A DNA stretch of 64,000 nucleotides, from NCBI GenBank assembly GCA_016794505.1, contig JAEUJZ010000010.1, positions 1-64,000 on the forward strand, written 5' to 3'. Positions within the stretch are counted from its first letter, which is position 1. Every line of letters starts with the position of its first letter. The stretch comes from Myxococcales bacterium. Lineage in GTDB: Bacteria > Myxococcota_A > Polyangia > Palsa-1104 > JAEUJZ01. Shown in pieces: positions 8,397-17,669 of this stretch. The notes beneath the pieces are model-generated. The model had not been told where the DNA came from, did not search any database, and saw only the letters and a list, made by a program, of their open reading frames with translations. The position numbers and the translations under genes are program-made.

Positions 8397-9194
8397 TCCC
8401 CTCCCCCGTCGACAGCGACGCCACCTCAGGCGGCAGCGCAGCTCTTGCAGCTTGACGCAGCCAGCTTCCGATATGGCAGCAAGGTGGTGTTGCGCCAGCT
8501 CAGCCTGTCGGTGGCCGCGGGGGAAGCGATCTGTCTGCTCGGCGAAAACGGCGCCGGCAAGTCGACGCTGCTCAAGCTCTGCGCTGGCCTTTTGCGGCTC
8601 AGCGGCGGTCGCGTGCGCATCGACGGACGCGATCTCGACGGGCAGAACCGCGCCGCCATTGCTCGCTCGGTCGCCTACTTGCCGCAAGAGTGTACGCACG
8701 TCTTCCCCTTCACCGCGCTCGAAGTCGTGCTGATGGGTCGCTATGCGCGCTCGCGCACGCCGTTTGAAAGCGCCGACGATCTGCGCGCCGCTGAGGCCGC
8801 GATGGTGGCCACCGACGTGGTCAACCTGCGCCAGCGTCCCTTCAACCAGCTCTCGGGAGGCGAACGTCGCCGCGTGCTCTTGGCGCAGGCGCTGGCCCAG
8901 GACACGCCGCTGATCTTGCTCGACGAGCCGACCGCTGGCTTGGACCCCGCGCATGCGCTGGCGTTGGGACAGGCCATGCATGGCATCTGCGCCCGCGGCA
9001 AAGCGCTGGTGTTTGCCACCCACGATCTCAACCTTGCCAGCCGCTTCGCCCAGCGCTCCCTGCTGCTCCACGACGGAGAGCTGCGCCTATCCGGCCCCAC
9101 CATGCACGTGCTAGAGCAAGCCGGTCCGCTGCTCGGCGTGCAGCTTCACTTCGGCACTCTGCCCAGCGGCGTGCCCTATGTGATCCCGACATGA
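8394..9194 (+). CDS. ABC transporter ATP-binding protein (FecE/HmuV/BtuD type)
   Basis: The 266-residue ATPase has Walker A GENGAGKST (50-58), the PQ loop YLPQE (95-99), signature LSGGE (153-157), Walker B LILLDEPT (173-180) and the switch histidine in FATHDLN. It overlaps the next permease gene by four bases (ATGA). The pairing with a FecCD permease indicates an importer for iron-siderophore, heme or cobalamin at the inner membrane. I chose the ATG at 8394 because a -10 box lies just before it; an ATG 42 bases upstream would place that box inside the gene. Confidence 0.92.
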   Translation: MSPPPSTATPPQAAAQLLQLDAASFRYGSKVVLRQLSLSVAAGEAICLLGENGAGKSTLLKLCAGLLRLSGGRVRIDGRDLDGQNRAAIARSVAYLPQECTHVFPFTALEVVLMGRYARSRTPFESADDLRAAEAAMVATDVVNLRQRPFNQLSGGERRRVLLAQALAQDTPLILLDEPTAGLDPAHALALGQAMHGICARGKALVFATHDLNLASRFAQRSLLLHDGELRLSGPTMHVLEQAGPLLGVQLHFGTLPSGVPYVIPT

Positions 9195-10279
9195 GCGGCC
9201 TGTCCTCCTCACGCGTTGCCGAGCCCCCCGCACTATCGACGAGCAGCCAGCGCTTCCGCCGCTTGCTTCTGCTCAGCGCCGCGCTGCTCTTGGTCGTGCT
9301 GGCTCTCGCGCCGTTGTTTGGTTCATCCGATATCAGCGTGCTGCGCAGCCTGCTTGATGCCGCCTTGGCAAAGCAGCCCTGGCAGCACAGTCCAGCCGCC
9401 CGCGTGCTGCTTTATGGCCGCATTCCGCGCGTCCTTGCCGCGGCTCTGGCCGGTGCCGGCTTGTCCATCGCAGGCGTCGCATTCCAAGCACTGCTGCGCA
9501 ACCCCCTCGCTGACCCATTTACTCTCGGGGTCTCGTCGGGAAGCTCGCTGGGGGCGGTGCTCGCCATTCGCCTCGGCTGGGAATCGCTGCAGCTTTTCGG
9601 CCAGCCACTCGGAGAGTTCGCGCTTTCGGGCTGCGCTCTGGCCGGCGCCATCGCCGTTGTCGCCTTGGTCTATGTGGTGGGCGAGCGCGGCAGCGCCGGT
9701 CCGTCGACGCTGCTCTTGTCAGGCGTCACCTTGGCCCTCCTGGCCGGAGCCCTGATCACCGCCGTGCTGTACACCGCCGACTTTGCCGAGACCTATCGCA
9801 TCGTGCGCTGGCAGATGGGCGACCTCGACGTGATGCGCTATGACCTGGTGCTGCGCATGGCGGTGCCCGTGCTGTTTGCCATGCTGCTCTTGTGGCCCCA
9901 TGCCCGCGATCTGAATGCGCTGTCAGCGGGCAGCGATGCCGCGGCCGGCCTCGGGGTCGATGTGCGACGGGCGACGCGCGTCGTCTATCTGGCGGCGTCG
10001 CTCGCGGTGGCCGCCGTGGTCTCGGTGGCCGGGCCCATCGGCTTTGTCGGGCTGCTGGTGCCACACACGCTGCGCGGCTTGGTCGGCGCCGATCACCGTC
10101 TGCTTCTGCCGACCTCGGCGCTGTGCGGCGCCAGCTTCCTGGTGCTGTGTGACACGCTGGCCCAGGTGATGTTTCGCCCGGCCGTGTTACCCGTCGGAGT
10201 GCTAACGGCCAGCATCGGTGCCCCCTTCTTTGTCGCCCTGTTGCTGTCGCGCAGCCTACGCCGCCGTTTATGGGTATAA
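9191..10279 (+). CDS. FecCD-family ABC transporter permease
   Basis: This 362-residue integral membrane protein has about ten hydrophobic helices and the family signatures RIPRVLAAALAGAGLSIAGV near residue 75 (coupling region PRVL, A-G-A-x-L), NPLADPFTLGVSSGSSLG and, late in the protein, GPIGFVGLLVPH followed by R-x-L-V-G-x-DHR. These are diagnostic of FecCD/BtuC permeases. It would dimerise and pair with the ATPase encoded just before. No periplasmic binding protein or TonB receptor gene is found on either side, so the binding protein must be encoded elsewhere. Substrate among siderophore, heme and corrinoid cannot be resolved. Confidence 0.92.
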   Translation: MSGLSSSRVAEPPALSTSSQRFRRLLLLSAALLLVVLALAPLFGSSDISVLRSLLDAALAKQPWQHSPAARVLLYGRIPRVLAAALAGAGLSIAGVAFQALLRNPLADPFTLGVSSGSSLGAVLAIRLGWESLQLFGQPLGEFALSGCALAGAIAVVALVYVVGERGSAGPSTLLLSGVTLALLAGALITAVLYTADFAETYRIVRWQMGDLDVMRYDLVLRMAVPVLFAMLLLWPHARDLNALSAGSDAAAGLGVDVRRATRVVYLAASLAVAAVVSVAGPIGFVGLLVPHTLRGLVGADHRLLLPTSALCGASFLVLCDTLAQVMFRPAVLPVGVLTASIGAPFFVALLLSRSLRRRLWV

Positions 10280-10292
10280 TCTAATTATCAAC

Positions 10293-10304
10293 ATACCGCG
10301 GTAT
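10293..10304. promoter_or_regulatory. Perfect 12-bp palindrome between convergent genes
   Basis: ATACCGCGGTAT lies in the 28-base AT-rich gap between the convergent permease and kinase genes. With no loop it cannot form a good hairpin, so it is more like a protein-binding site than a terminator. Function unknown. Confidence 0.3.
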
Positions 10305-10307
10305 TTC

Positions 10308-12077
10308 CTAAAACGGATTGCGCAGCGTTCGATTCATTTTTTCCTGCATATCCAGATCGGCTTCTGTCGATAAGCGGCGGCAAAACTCGCTGGTCTCGCC
10401 CGCGCCGCAGCGCCGCTTCTGCTTGCGGCAGTCGGTGACCACCTGGGCTTGCTCGTATCGCGACGGGGTGCTGTCCAGGCTGCGGAAGGCCTTGGCCGCG
10501 TCGGCAAGCTGACCGGTCCGGCAGGCGGCACGGCCGATCAAGAGCCACGTCTTTTGCGTCTCAGACACCGAAAGCTCGCCGCTTGCCACCACCGACTTCA
10601 GCCCGCGCAGCGCCTGCTCGTACTGGCCCTGCTCATAGCTGGCCTCGGCGCGCAGAAGCGGGCTCAGACCGTCGCTGCCGTCGAGGTCCCCCGGCGAAGG
10701 CGAGCCACCCGACCTGCGGCCCCGGCGCCCCTTTTCGGCCTTTTCGGCCTTGTCCGTCTTGTCTTTCGCGGCACGCACTCCGCCGAGCTTGCCGCTGTGC
10801 CTGTCGCTGGGCTTGTCGCTGGGCTTGCTGGGCCGGGGCTCGGCCTGGCGCTCGGATGCTTTTTTGGCATCGCCGGCTGCCTCGGTCGTGGATGGACGCG
10901 ACGCAGTCTCGGCCACCGCCCCGCCCGCTGGCTCTGCGCTGTCCTCGGCACCCGCCGCCGGGCGTGCGCCAGCCGTTGGCACACCGGCTTGCAAGCGCGC
11001 CGCCTCCCCCCCTCGACGCGGCCAGAGCACACCGAGGAGGCCCAGCGCCAACACCACGACAGCAAGCGCCGCCACCAGCACGCGCCCAAGCAGCCGCTGC
11101 GGCGTCCGCTCATCCAGCGGACCGCGCTGCTCAACCCCCGTAAGCGGCGTGCGCATGGCTGGCACCAGGCCTTGCCGAGACGGACGCTTGACCGAGCTTG
11201 GGGTCGGCAGGGCATCGAGCGCCGCCAAGAGCTCCGCCATGTTGGGCCGCTCACTCGCCGCCTTGGACAGCAAGCGATGGATCAGCTCGGCCAATTCCGG
11301 GGACACATCCGGCCGTCGCTTCAAGAGCCAGGTCGGCTCTGCATGCAAGTGCTGATACAGAATCTCAACGAAGCCACCGGCCAGTGGCCCTTTGTCCGTT
11401 GCATCGACGCTTTGTTTCGCCACAAATGGCGGAGTGCCACACAACATCTCATAAAAGATCACGCCAAGCGCATATGCATCCGTCTTTTCGTCGCTGTTTT
11501 TTGCATTGCTACATTGCTCGGGAGACATATAACTCGGTGTGCCAATCAGCATCCCGGTTGCCGTCATTTGGACGGGATCCGCACCATCTTGTGGCCGAAC
11601 GATGCGGGCAATACCAAAGTCCAACACCTTGATGCGCTCGCCACCGGGGATATCGGGATCGGCGGTCAGCATCAGGTTGTCGGGCTTCAGATCGCGGTGG
11701 ACCACACCAACCTGGTGTACTGCCGCCAGCGCCGATGCAATCTGCCGTCCCCAGCGCACGACTTCCTCTTCGCTGCAGCCGCTGCGCATGCGCTCGCGCA
11801 GCGACTGACCGGCGACGAATTCCATGCACAGATAGGCCTCGCCGCTCGGCAGGTAGCCATGGTCAAAGATCTTCACGATCCCAGGGTGGCTGACGCTGTT
11901 CGCGATCTGCGCTTCATTGATAAAGCGCATGATGACCTGCACATTATTGGCATATTCTGCTTTTAATATTTTGATCGCGATTCGATTCTTGATCTTGTCA
12001 TCGAATGCTTCATACACCGCGCCCATGCCGCCCTGCCCCAACTGGCGCGAAATGCGATATTTGCCAACCGTCTCCAT
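10308..12077 (-). CDS. Membrane-anchored Ser/Thr protein kinase (PknB-like)
   Basis: The 589-residue protein starts with a complete Hanks-type kinase domain: glycine loop GQGGMG (14-19), catalytic Lys36, HRDLKPDN (127-134), DFG (153-155) and the GTPSYMSPEQ P+1 region. After the kinase comes a linker, one transmembrane helix (VLVAALAVVVLALGLLGVLW), and then an outer part of Pro/Ala and Lys/Glu low-complexity sequence ending in a TPR/YfgC-like helical region (ASYEQGQYEQALRGL). The ATG at 12077 is chosen for AGGAAG 7 bases upstream and for placing the kinase domain at the start. Typical of myxobacterial signalling kinases; target unknown. Confidence 0.92.
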   Translation of the reverse strand: METVGKYRISRQLGQGGMGAVYEAFDDKIKNRIAIKILKAEYANNVQVIMRFINEAQIANSVSHPGIVKIFDHGYLPSGEAYLCMEFVAGQSLRERMRSGCSEEEVVRWGRQIASALAAVHQVGVVHRDLKPDNLMLTADPDIPGGERIKVLDFGIARIVRPQDGADPVQMTATGMLIGTPSYMSPEQCSNAKNSDEKTDAYALGVIFYEMLCGTPPFVAKQSVDATDKGPLAGGFVEILYQHLHAEPTWLLKRRPDVSPELAELIHRLLSKAASERPNMAELLAALDALPTPSSVKRPSRQGLVPAMRTPLTGVEQRGPLDERTPQRLLGRVLVAALAVVVLALGLLGVLWPRRGGEAARLQAGVPTAGARPAAGAEDSAEPAGGAVAETASRPSTTEAAGDAKKASERQAEPRPSKPSDKPSDRHSGKLGGVRAAKDKTDKAEKAEKGRRGRRSGGSPSPGDLDGSDGLSPLLRAEASYEQGQYEQALRGLKSVVASGELSVSETQKTWLLIGRAACRTGQLADAAKAFRSLDSTPSRYEQAQVVTDCRKQKRRCGAGETSEFCRRLSTEADLDMQEKMNRTLRNPF

Positions 12078-12505
12078 CGCAACTTCCTGTGGCTGAGTCG
12101 ACCCCGCGACGAGAAACCGCTTGCCCCCAGCGCGGACGACGTTTCCAGCGATGCACAGCAAGCACTGCGCCACCGAGCGCCGCCACCGTCCGCGCACCGC
12201 GGCTCAGCCTCGGTCCGATGGCACGCGGATGAACCGCCGCCGAAAAGACGCGACGGGCCCAGGCCCAGGCCCAGGCTGCACTGGGCGCCCATGGGGGCCC
12301 ACCTGGCCGTCGGGCGCTGATTTCCGACGAAGCGGACGGCGCCCCACGTCTTATAGCCCGCAGAGGCCGCCTGCCTGGATCGCGCGGCCCGCGCTTGGGC
12401 ATTGTGTCTGGGCCGGCGCCGCGGTAGGGTCCGCGAACTTATGCGCGGTCTGTCGCCGGTATTTCTTGAGTCCGGCTTCAGACGTTTCCGAAGGAGTCGA
12501 GATAC
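12078..12505. other. 428-base divergent intergenic region
   Basis: This gap separates the kinase and methyltransferase start codons. It holds 3.5 copies of GGCCCA (12256-12276) and a perfect palindrome TGGGCGCCCA (12282-12291). Ribosome sites for both flanking genes lie at its ends (AGGAAG on the minus strand, AAGGAG near 12490). Open frames crossing it look like shadows, with Arg/Ser-rich composition and no ribosome sites. Confidence 0.5.
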
Positions 12506-13483
12506 ATGCCCGCCCAAGCCGCCCGCAGCAAAAACCTAGATGCCATTGTCAGCGACGAAGCGTTCCTCTGGGGGGACGATGTCCTAGAGGCCTATCACCT
12601 GCCCGCCGAGGCCGATATGCACCGGCAGTGGTCGACGCAGATCTGGCCGCTCTTGTCGAAGTACGACATCGATTACAGCCACTCGGTGGATCTGGCCTGC
12701 GGCCACGGTCGCAACACGGCCATGCTGAGCCCCCTGTCGCAGAAGGTCACGCTGGTCGACGTCAACGGCGAGAACATCGAGTTCTGTAAGAAGCGCTTCC
12801 GCGGCGACCGCTTCGCCTTCGTCAAGACCAGTGGCTACGACCTCTGTGACATCGGTGATGTCTCGGTGAGCTTCGTCTATTCGTTCGACGCCATGGTTCA
12901 CTTCGACCTGGCGATCGTTCAGGCCTATGTCAAAGAGTTCGCGCGCATCCTGCGCCCTGGTGGCTATGGCTTCATCCACCACTCGAACTGCATGGAAGCC
13001 TTCGGCAAAGACTTCCGCGATGTCCAAGGCTGGCGAAACTTCAACTCGCGCGAGATCTTTGCTCGCATGTGCGAGCGCTTCGGCATGCAGGTCGTCGAGC
13101 AGCAGCTCCTCGACTGGGGGCCCAAGGACCACGACTGCTTCACCGTGTTCCGCAAGCCCGTCGAGCCGGTGACGATCACGCCCGAGCTCGTCGAGCGCTA
13201 CTGGCAGACCGTGGTCGATGGAGCCCGAGCGAGCGCGCTGCGGCAGACCGCCACGCTGACGCAAGCCCTCAAGGCCGCGCAGGATCGCGTGTCCGAGCTA
13301 GAGACCCGCCTCGGCTGTTCGTCCAGCCAAGATCCGGGCGCCGCGGATCCCATGCAGCAGATTGAAGTCCAGCTGCAGCAGCGCCTGGGCTGGCTGGGCT
13401 TGCAGATCGGCGGCGCCCTGCGCATCGCCAAGCAACAAGCCCAGCTCCTACGCAGCCAACTCTCGTCCCGCAGCGGCTCGTAG
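12506..13483 (+). CDS. Class I SAM-dependent methyltransferase with C-terminal coiled coil
   Basis: The 325-residue protein contains motif I SVDLACGHGRNTAML, an acidic strand-2 end TLVDVNGEN, motif II/III VSFVYSFDAMVHFD, and RILRPGGYGFIHHS, all typical of Methyltransf_11/25-type enzymes. Residues about 240-272 (ALRQTATLTQALKAAQDR and on) form a coiled coil, and the last 40 residues are Gln/Leu-rich, suggesting oligomerisation or docking, an uncommon addition. In other organisms such enzymes sit in glycan or lipopolysaccharide clusters; no such neighbours are seen here. AAGGAG about 10 bases before the ATG supports the start. Confidence 0.85.
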   Translation: MPAQAARSKNLDAIVSDEAFLWGDDVLEAYHLPAEADMHRQWSTQIWPLLSKYDIDYSHSVDLACGHGRNTAMLSPLSQKVTLVDVNGENIEFCKKRFRGDRFAFVKTSGYDLCDIGDVSVSFVYSFDAMVHFDLAIVQAYVKEFARILRPGGYGFIHHSNCMEAFGKDFRDVQGWRNFNSREIFARMCERFGMQVVEQQLLDWGPKDHDCFTVFRKPVEPVTITPELVERYWQTVVDGARASALRQTATLTQALKAAQDRVSELETRLGCSSSQDPGAADPMQQIEVQLQQRLGWLGLQIGGALRIAKQQAQLLRSQLSSRSGS

Positions 13484-13601
13484 CCACGAACCAAGGGCGT
13501 CCGCCCAACCCTGCAAAGCCCCCCCGACGCGCAGCAGCCAGCGACGGCGTGCGATGCTGCGCAATCCAGCCTGCACAGAGCGAGCCCGCTCTGCGCTCAG
13601 A

Positions 13602-14756
13602 TCAACGCTTCAACGCGTGGATCCACTTCGCTATCGACGATGCCCACCTTGGGTCGATTTCCATCGCGATCGTGCGACGTTTGAGCGCAAGGGCGGCGAT
13701 CGCGGTGCTGCCCGAGCCTGCGTGACAGTCCAGAACGATATCGCCGGGCCGTGTCGTCGCTTCGATGGCGTGTTCTAACAGGGCCGCTGGTTTTTCGGCT
13801 GGATGCTTCCCCTTGTACGGGCGAACAGAGGGAAATGTCCATATGTCGGTGAACTCTTTCGATGCGTCCATATTAAAAACGCGTACAGCATCCTCGTATT
13901 GCGGCAGTTCGAAATCGATATTCCCGGTACCGATGAACGCTGCACACATCCGCTCGTATTGCTCTCGACTCGGCGTGTTTCTTCCGGTTTCCCAGTTCGA
14001 TACGGCACCGCCATGGTTCACCTTGCCATAGGCCCCAATTAGCTCCGTCAGCAGATGCTGTGATAACCCGGACTGCAGACGGACCTCCCGCAAGAATTGG
14101 GCGAAAGGCGAGCGCCCAAGGTTGCCATCTACCGCTGGCTCGGCGAATAAAATCCGCTCAGAATGTGGATACCATTGGCGCAGTGCTTCTTTCTTCATCT
14201 TGCCCTTCCAGCCATCAAATCCTGGGTCGTTGGGCTTCGTCCATACGACGTGCGAAAGGACGTTGAAATGAGACGAAAAAAGCACTTCTAAGCGAGCTGC
14301 CATGGAAGAATCGCAAAAGCAAAACAATGAACCGTTCGTCTTCAGGACACGGCGCCATTCGATTGCGTATTGGGCCATCCAGTCTAGGTACTGCTGATCG
14401 GTATCGAAGGCTGTATCACCGTGGATATTGCCTTTCTTTGTCGCGTGATACGGCGGGTCATCGAGGATCAGCGAGACCGAGTGGGCGGGAAGCCGTCGCA
14501 GCAGCGCCAAGGAATCGCCGTCCGCCACCAAGGCATCTGCCGCGACGTGCCGAAGGTGGGGGGCCAATGCGCGCTGGATCTCGTCGAACTGTGCTTCCCG
14601 TGAGCCTGTCTCCACGCGGTACCAGGGGAGCTTGCCGTCGGCAAAAGGACTCTCAGCGCCTTTCTTCACCGCGCGGGGAGCGGCGAGGGAGTGGGCCACG
14701 GCTCGCGCAGAAGAGGCTCTCTCGAAGAGATCCAGATCGTGGGATTGTTGGCTCAT
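13602..14756 (-). CDS. Orphan DNA methyltransferase (beta class, N6-adenine or N4-cytosine) with embedded HTH
   Basis: The 384-residue protein carries motif IV DPPY (100-103) before motif I (VLDCHAGSGSTAIAAL, about 341-356), the order of beta-class enzymes such as M.RsrI. HPAEKPAALLEHAI (318-331) is the conserved stretch before motif I. Between the two halves lies a complete XRE-type helix-turn-helix (about 217-275, FLREVRLQSGLSQ... VSNWETGRNTPS), an unusual insertion that could help target choice or autoregulation. No restriction endonuclease gene is adjacent, so it is an orphan. Codon use looks less GC-extreme than the neighbours, hinting at transfer. No strong ribosome site was found. Confidence 0.88.
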   Translation of the reverse strand: MSQQSHDLDLFERASSARAVAHSLAAPRAVKKGAESPFADGKLPWYRVETGSREAQFDEIQRALAPHLRHVAADALVADGDSLALLRRLPAHSVSLILDDPPYHATKKGNIHGDTAFDTDQQYLDWMAQYAIEWRRVLKTNGSLFCFCDSSMAARLEVLFSSHFNVLSHVVWTKPNDPGFDGWKGKMKKEALRQWYPHSERILFAEPAVDGNLGRSPFAQFLREVRLQSGLSQHLLTELIGAYGKVNHGGAVSNWETGRNTPSREQYERMCAAFIGTGNIDFELPQYEDAVRVFNMDASKEFTDIWTFPSVRPYKGKHPAEKPAALLEHAIEATTRPGDIVLDCHAGSGSTAIAALALKRRTIAMEIDPRWASSIAKWIHALKR

Positions 14757-14960
14757 AGACCGGCTCGATGCAGCCTATACGTCTACAGTCGATACGTAGC
14801 AAGTTCGAGTGAGAATCGCAGACACGCGGGGTCTCGGATCATCGGCTGGCGCTGGCAGATGGATCGCTGGGCCTGTGTACCCAGCAACGGATCGTCGGGC
14901 GGGTCCGTTGTTCGTCGGGTACGGGCTCGACATCGCCGCCGCGGGCTGTCGACGGTTTGA

Positions 14961-14975
14961 TAGGATGCGGCCATG
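14961..14975 (+). promoter_or_regulatory. Candidate -10 box before glycogen phosphorylase
   Basis: TAGGAT (14961-14966) followed by GCGGCC and the ATG at 14973: six bases separate box and start, predicting a leaderless mRNA. No Shine-Dalgarno sequence is present before the ATG. Confidence 0.4.
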
Positions 14976-17651
14976 TCCGGTTCCGATGAAGCCAGCGCTG
15001 CGGCGCAGCGTCCGTCCCCCCCAAGTCCCGAGGCTGATCTCGTTTCAGGAAACGGCACGCAGGCCGTGCAGGCGCCCAGCACGACTTCTCTGCCGCCGTC
15101 GATCGTCATCGAGGTCGAAGATGACCGCACGTCGATGCTGCCCGAGGGCATCCGCCACGCATTTATCGATCACCTGCGCTACACGATTGGCAAAGACGAT
15201 CGCCACGCGACACCGCACGATCGCTTTTTGGCGCTGTCCTTGACCGCGCGCGACCGCATGACGGCGCGCTGGATTCGCACGCAAGAAGCCTATCGCGCCG
15301 ACGATGCCAAGCGCGTGTACTACCTGTCGGCCGAGTTTCTGCTGGGGCGAGCGCTGCGCAACAACCTGTTCAACCTGGGCATGCTGGACCAGACCGAGAC
15401 GGTGCTGCGCCAGATGGGGCTGGCGCTGGGCGACATCCTGGAACAAGAGCGCGACGCGGGCCTGGGCAACGGCGGCCTGGGACGCCTCGCGGCCTGTTAC
15501 CTGGACAGCATGGCGACGCTGTCGATCCCTGGCTATGGCTACGGCATTCGCTACGAGTTCGGCATCTTCGATCAGGTGATCCGCAACGGCGCGCAGATCG
15601 AGCGACCAGAAGAGTGGCTGCGCATGGGCAACCCCTGGGAAGTGCCGCGACCGGAATACACGCAGCACGTCCACTTCTATGGCCACACCGAGACCGTGCA
15701 GAATGGCGACGGACAGCCGCGCGTGCGCTGGGTCGAAACGACGAGCGTGCTGGGCGTGCCGTACGACATGCCGATCGCAGGCTTCGGCAGCGGCAACGTC
15801 AACACGCTGCGCCTGTGGGGCGCGCGGGCCAGCGAAGAGTTCGATCTGTCGGTGTTCAACGCGGGCGACTACGAGCGCGCTGTGTTCGACAAGAACGCCA
15901 GCGAGAGCATCAGCAAGGTGCTGTACCCCAACGACCTTTTGATCGTCGGCAAAGAGCTGCGCTTGAAGCAGCAGTACTTCTTTGTCGCGTGCTCGATCGC
16001 CGATCTTCTGCGGCGCCATCTAGCCGATGCCGGCGTGCAACAAGATCGCGTTGCGCTGCTGGCGCGCCTGCGTGCCCTGCCGGACAAAGCGGCGATTCAG
16101 CTCAACGACACGCACCCAGCGATCGCGATTCCCGAGCTCATGCGGCTTTTGGTCGACGTATACGGCCTGCCCTGGGACGAAGCGTGGGAGATCACAACGG
16201 CTTGCATCGCGTACACCAATCACACGCTGTTGCCCGAGGCGCTAGAGCACTGGAGCGTCGAGCTTCTGGGGCGACTTCTGCCGCGTCACCTGCAGATCAT
16301 CTATGAGATCAACCATCGCTTCCTGCGCCAGGTGTGGACGGCCAGCCCAACGGATCCCGGACGCATGGAGCGCATGTCGCTGATTCAAGAACGGCCGTAT
16401 AAGTCGGTGCGCATGGCGTACCTGGCGACGGTCGGTTCGCACTCGGTAAATGGCGTGGCAGCGCTGCACAGCCAGCTCTTGAAGCAGTCCCTTTTGCCGG
16501 AATTCGCGCAGCTTTATCCCGAGCGCTTCACCAACATCACAAACGGCGTAACGCCGCGCCGCTGGTTGATGCAGTGCAACCCATCGCTGTCGCGCGTCAT
16601 CAGTCGACGCATCGGTACCAGCTGGCAGCGCGACCTAGAACAGCTTTCCAAGCTGGCCGAGTTTGCCGACGATCCCAGCCTGCACAGCGAGTTCTTTGCC
16701 ATCAAGCTGGAACACAAGCGGGCGCTCTCGGCGTACATCCGCCAGCACAATCATGTGTCGGTCGATCCGACGGGGCTGTTCGACGTGCAGATCAAGCGCC
16801 TGCACGAGTACAAGCGCCAGCTTCTCAATGTGCTGCACCTGATCGTGCTCTATCAGCAGATCAAAGCCGGAGCGAACGAAAAGGGCAGCCTGCCGCCCAT
16901 TCGCCGGGTTGCGCTGTTCGGGGCCAAGGCCGCGCCGGGCTATACGCGGGCCAAGCTGATCATCCGCTTGATCAACGCGGTGGCTGACGTCGTAAACCGC
17001 GACCGTCACGTGGCCGATGCGCTGAAGGTCGTGTTCCTCGCCAACTATCGCGTGTCGCTCGCCGAGCGCATGATTCCCGCCGCGGATCTCAGCGAGCAGA
17101 TCTCGACCGCGGGCCTTGAGGCCTCGGGCACCGGCAACATGAAGCTGTCGATGAACGGCGCACTGACCATCGGCACGCTGGACGGCGCCAACATCGAGAT
17201 CCGCGAGCGCGTCGGGGCCGACAACTTCTTTCTGTTCGGCCTGACTGCCGATCAAGTGACAGCCCGGCGACCGCACTACAACCCGTGGGATAGCTATCGC
17301 CAAAGCCCGATGCTGCGCAGCGCGATCGATCTGATTCGCTCGGGCTTCTTTTCGTACGACGACCCGGCGCGCTTCCACCCTCTTTTGGATGCGCTGCTGC
17401 CGCCCGGAACGGAAGCAGGCATCGCCGGAGTCACGCACGCCGGTCAGCCGCTGGGTGATGAGTTCTTTGTCCTGGCCGACTTCGATGCCTACGCCGCCTG
17501 CCAAGCTCGCGTTGCTGAGACGTGGCGCGAGCCTTCGCGCTGGGCTCGCATGGCCATCCTCAACATCGCCCACGTTGGCCACTTTTCGTCGGACCGCTCG
17601 ATCCGCGAGTACGCCGATCGCATCTGGCGCGTCCGCAGTGTGCCCGTCTAG
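14973..17651 (+). CDS. glgP: Glycogen/alpha-glucan phosphorylase
   Basis: The 892-residue protein is a GT35 phosphorylase that releases glucose-1-phosphate from glycogen or maltodextrin with pyridoxal phosphate. The signature EASGTGNMKLSMNGA contains the PLP-binding Lys724; other landmarks are GLGNGGLGRLAACYLDS, QLNDTHPAIAIPELMR and FDVQIKRLHEYKRQ. Length is slightly above the usual 800-850 because of an N-terminal extension of about 45 residues rich in Ser/Pro. No other glycogen genes flank it, so it is a stand-alone unit. Start supported by a -10 box six bases upstream rather than by a ribosome site. Confidence 0.97.
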   Translation: MSGSDEASAAAQRPSPPSPEADLVSGNGTQAVQAPSTTSLPPSIVIEVEDDRTSMLPEGIRHAFIDHLRYTIGKDDRHATPHDRFLALSLTARDRMTARWIRTQEAYRADDAKRVYYLSAEFLLGRALRNNLFNLGMLDQTETVLRQMGLALGDILEQERDAGLGNGGLGRLAACYLDSMATLSIPGYGYGIRYEFGIFDQVIRNGAQIERPEEWLRMGNPWEVPRPEYTQHVHFYGHTETVQNGDGQPRVRWVETTSVLGVPYDMPIAGFGSGNVNTLRLWGARASEEFDLSVFNAGDYERAVFDKNASESISKVLYPNDLLIVGKELRLKQQYFFVACSIADLLRRHLADAGVQQDRVALLARLRALPDKAAIQLNDTHPAIAIPELMRLLVDVYGLPWDEAWEITTACIAYTNHTLLPEALEHWSVELLGRLLPRHLQIIYEINHRFLRQVWTASPTDPGRMERMSLIQERPYKSVRMAYLATVGSHSVNGVAALHSQLLKQSLLPEFAQLYPERFTNITNGVTPRRWLMQCNPSLSRVISRRIGTSWQRDLEQLSKLAEFADDPSLHSEFFAIKLEHKRALSAYIRQHNHVSVDPTGLFDVQIKRLHEYKRQLLNVLHLIVLYQQIKAGANEKGSLPPIRRVALFGAKAAPGYTRAKLIIRLINAVADVVNRDRHVADALKVVFLANYRVSLAERMIPAADLSEQISTAGLEASGTGNMKLSMNGALTIGTLDGANIEIRERVGADNFFLFGLTADQVTARRPHYNPWDSYRQSPMLRSAIDLIRSGFFSYDDPARFHPLLDALLPPGTEAGIAGVTHAGQPLGDEFFVLADFDAYAACQARVAETWREPSRWARMAILNIAHVGHFSSDRSIREYADRIWRVRSVPV

Positions 17652-17669
17652 CCGATGGCTTGAAGCAGT

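Noticed and set aside
10293..10304. Terminator between permease and kinase genes
   Set aside because: The palindrome has no loop and no T-run, so it cannot act as a standard rho-independent terminator.
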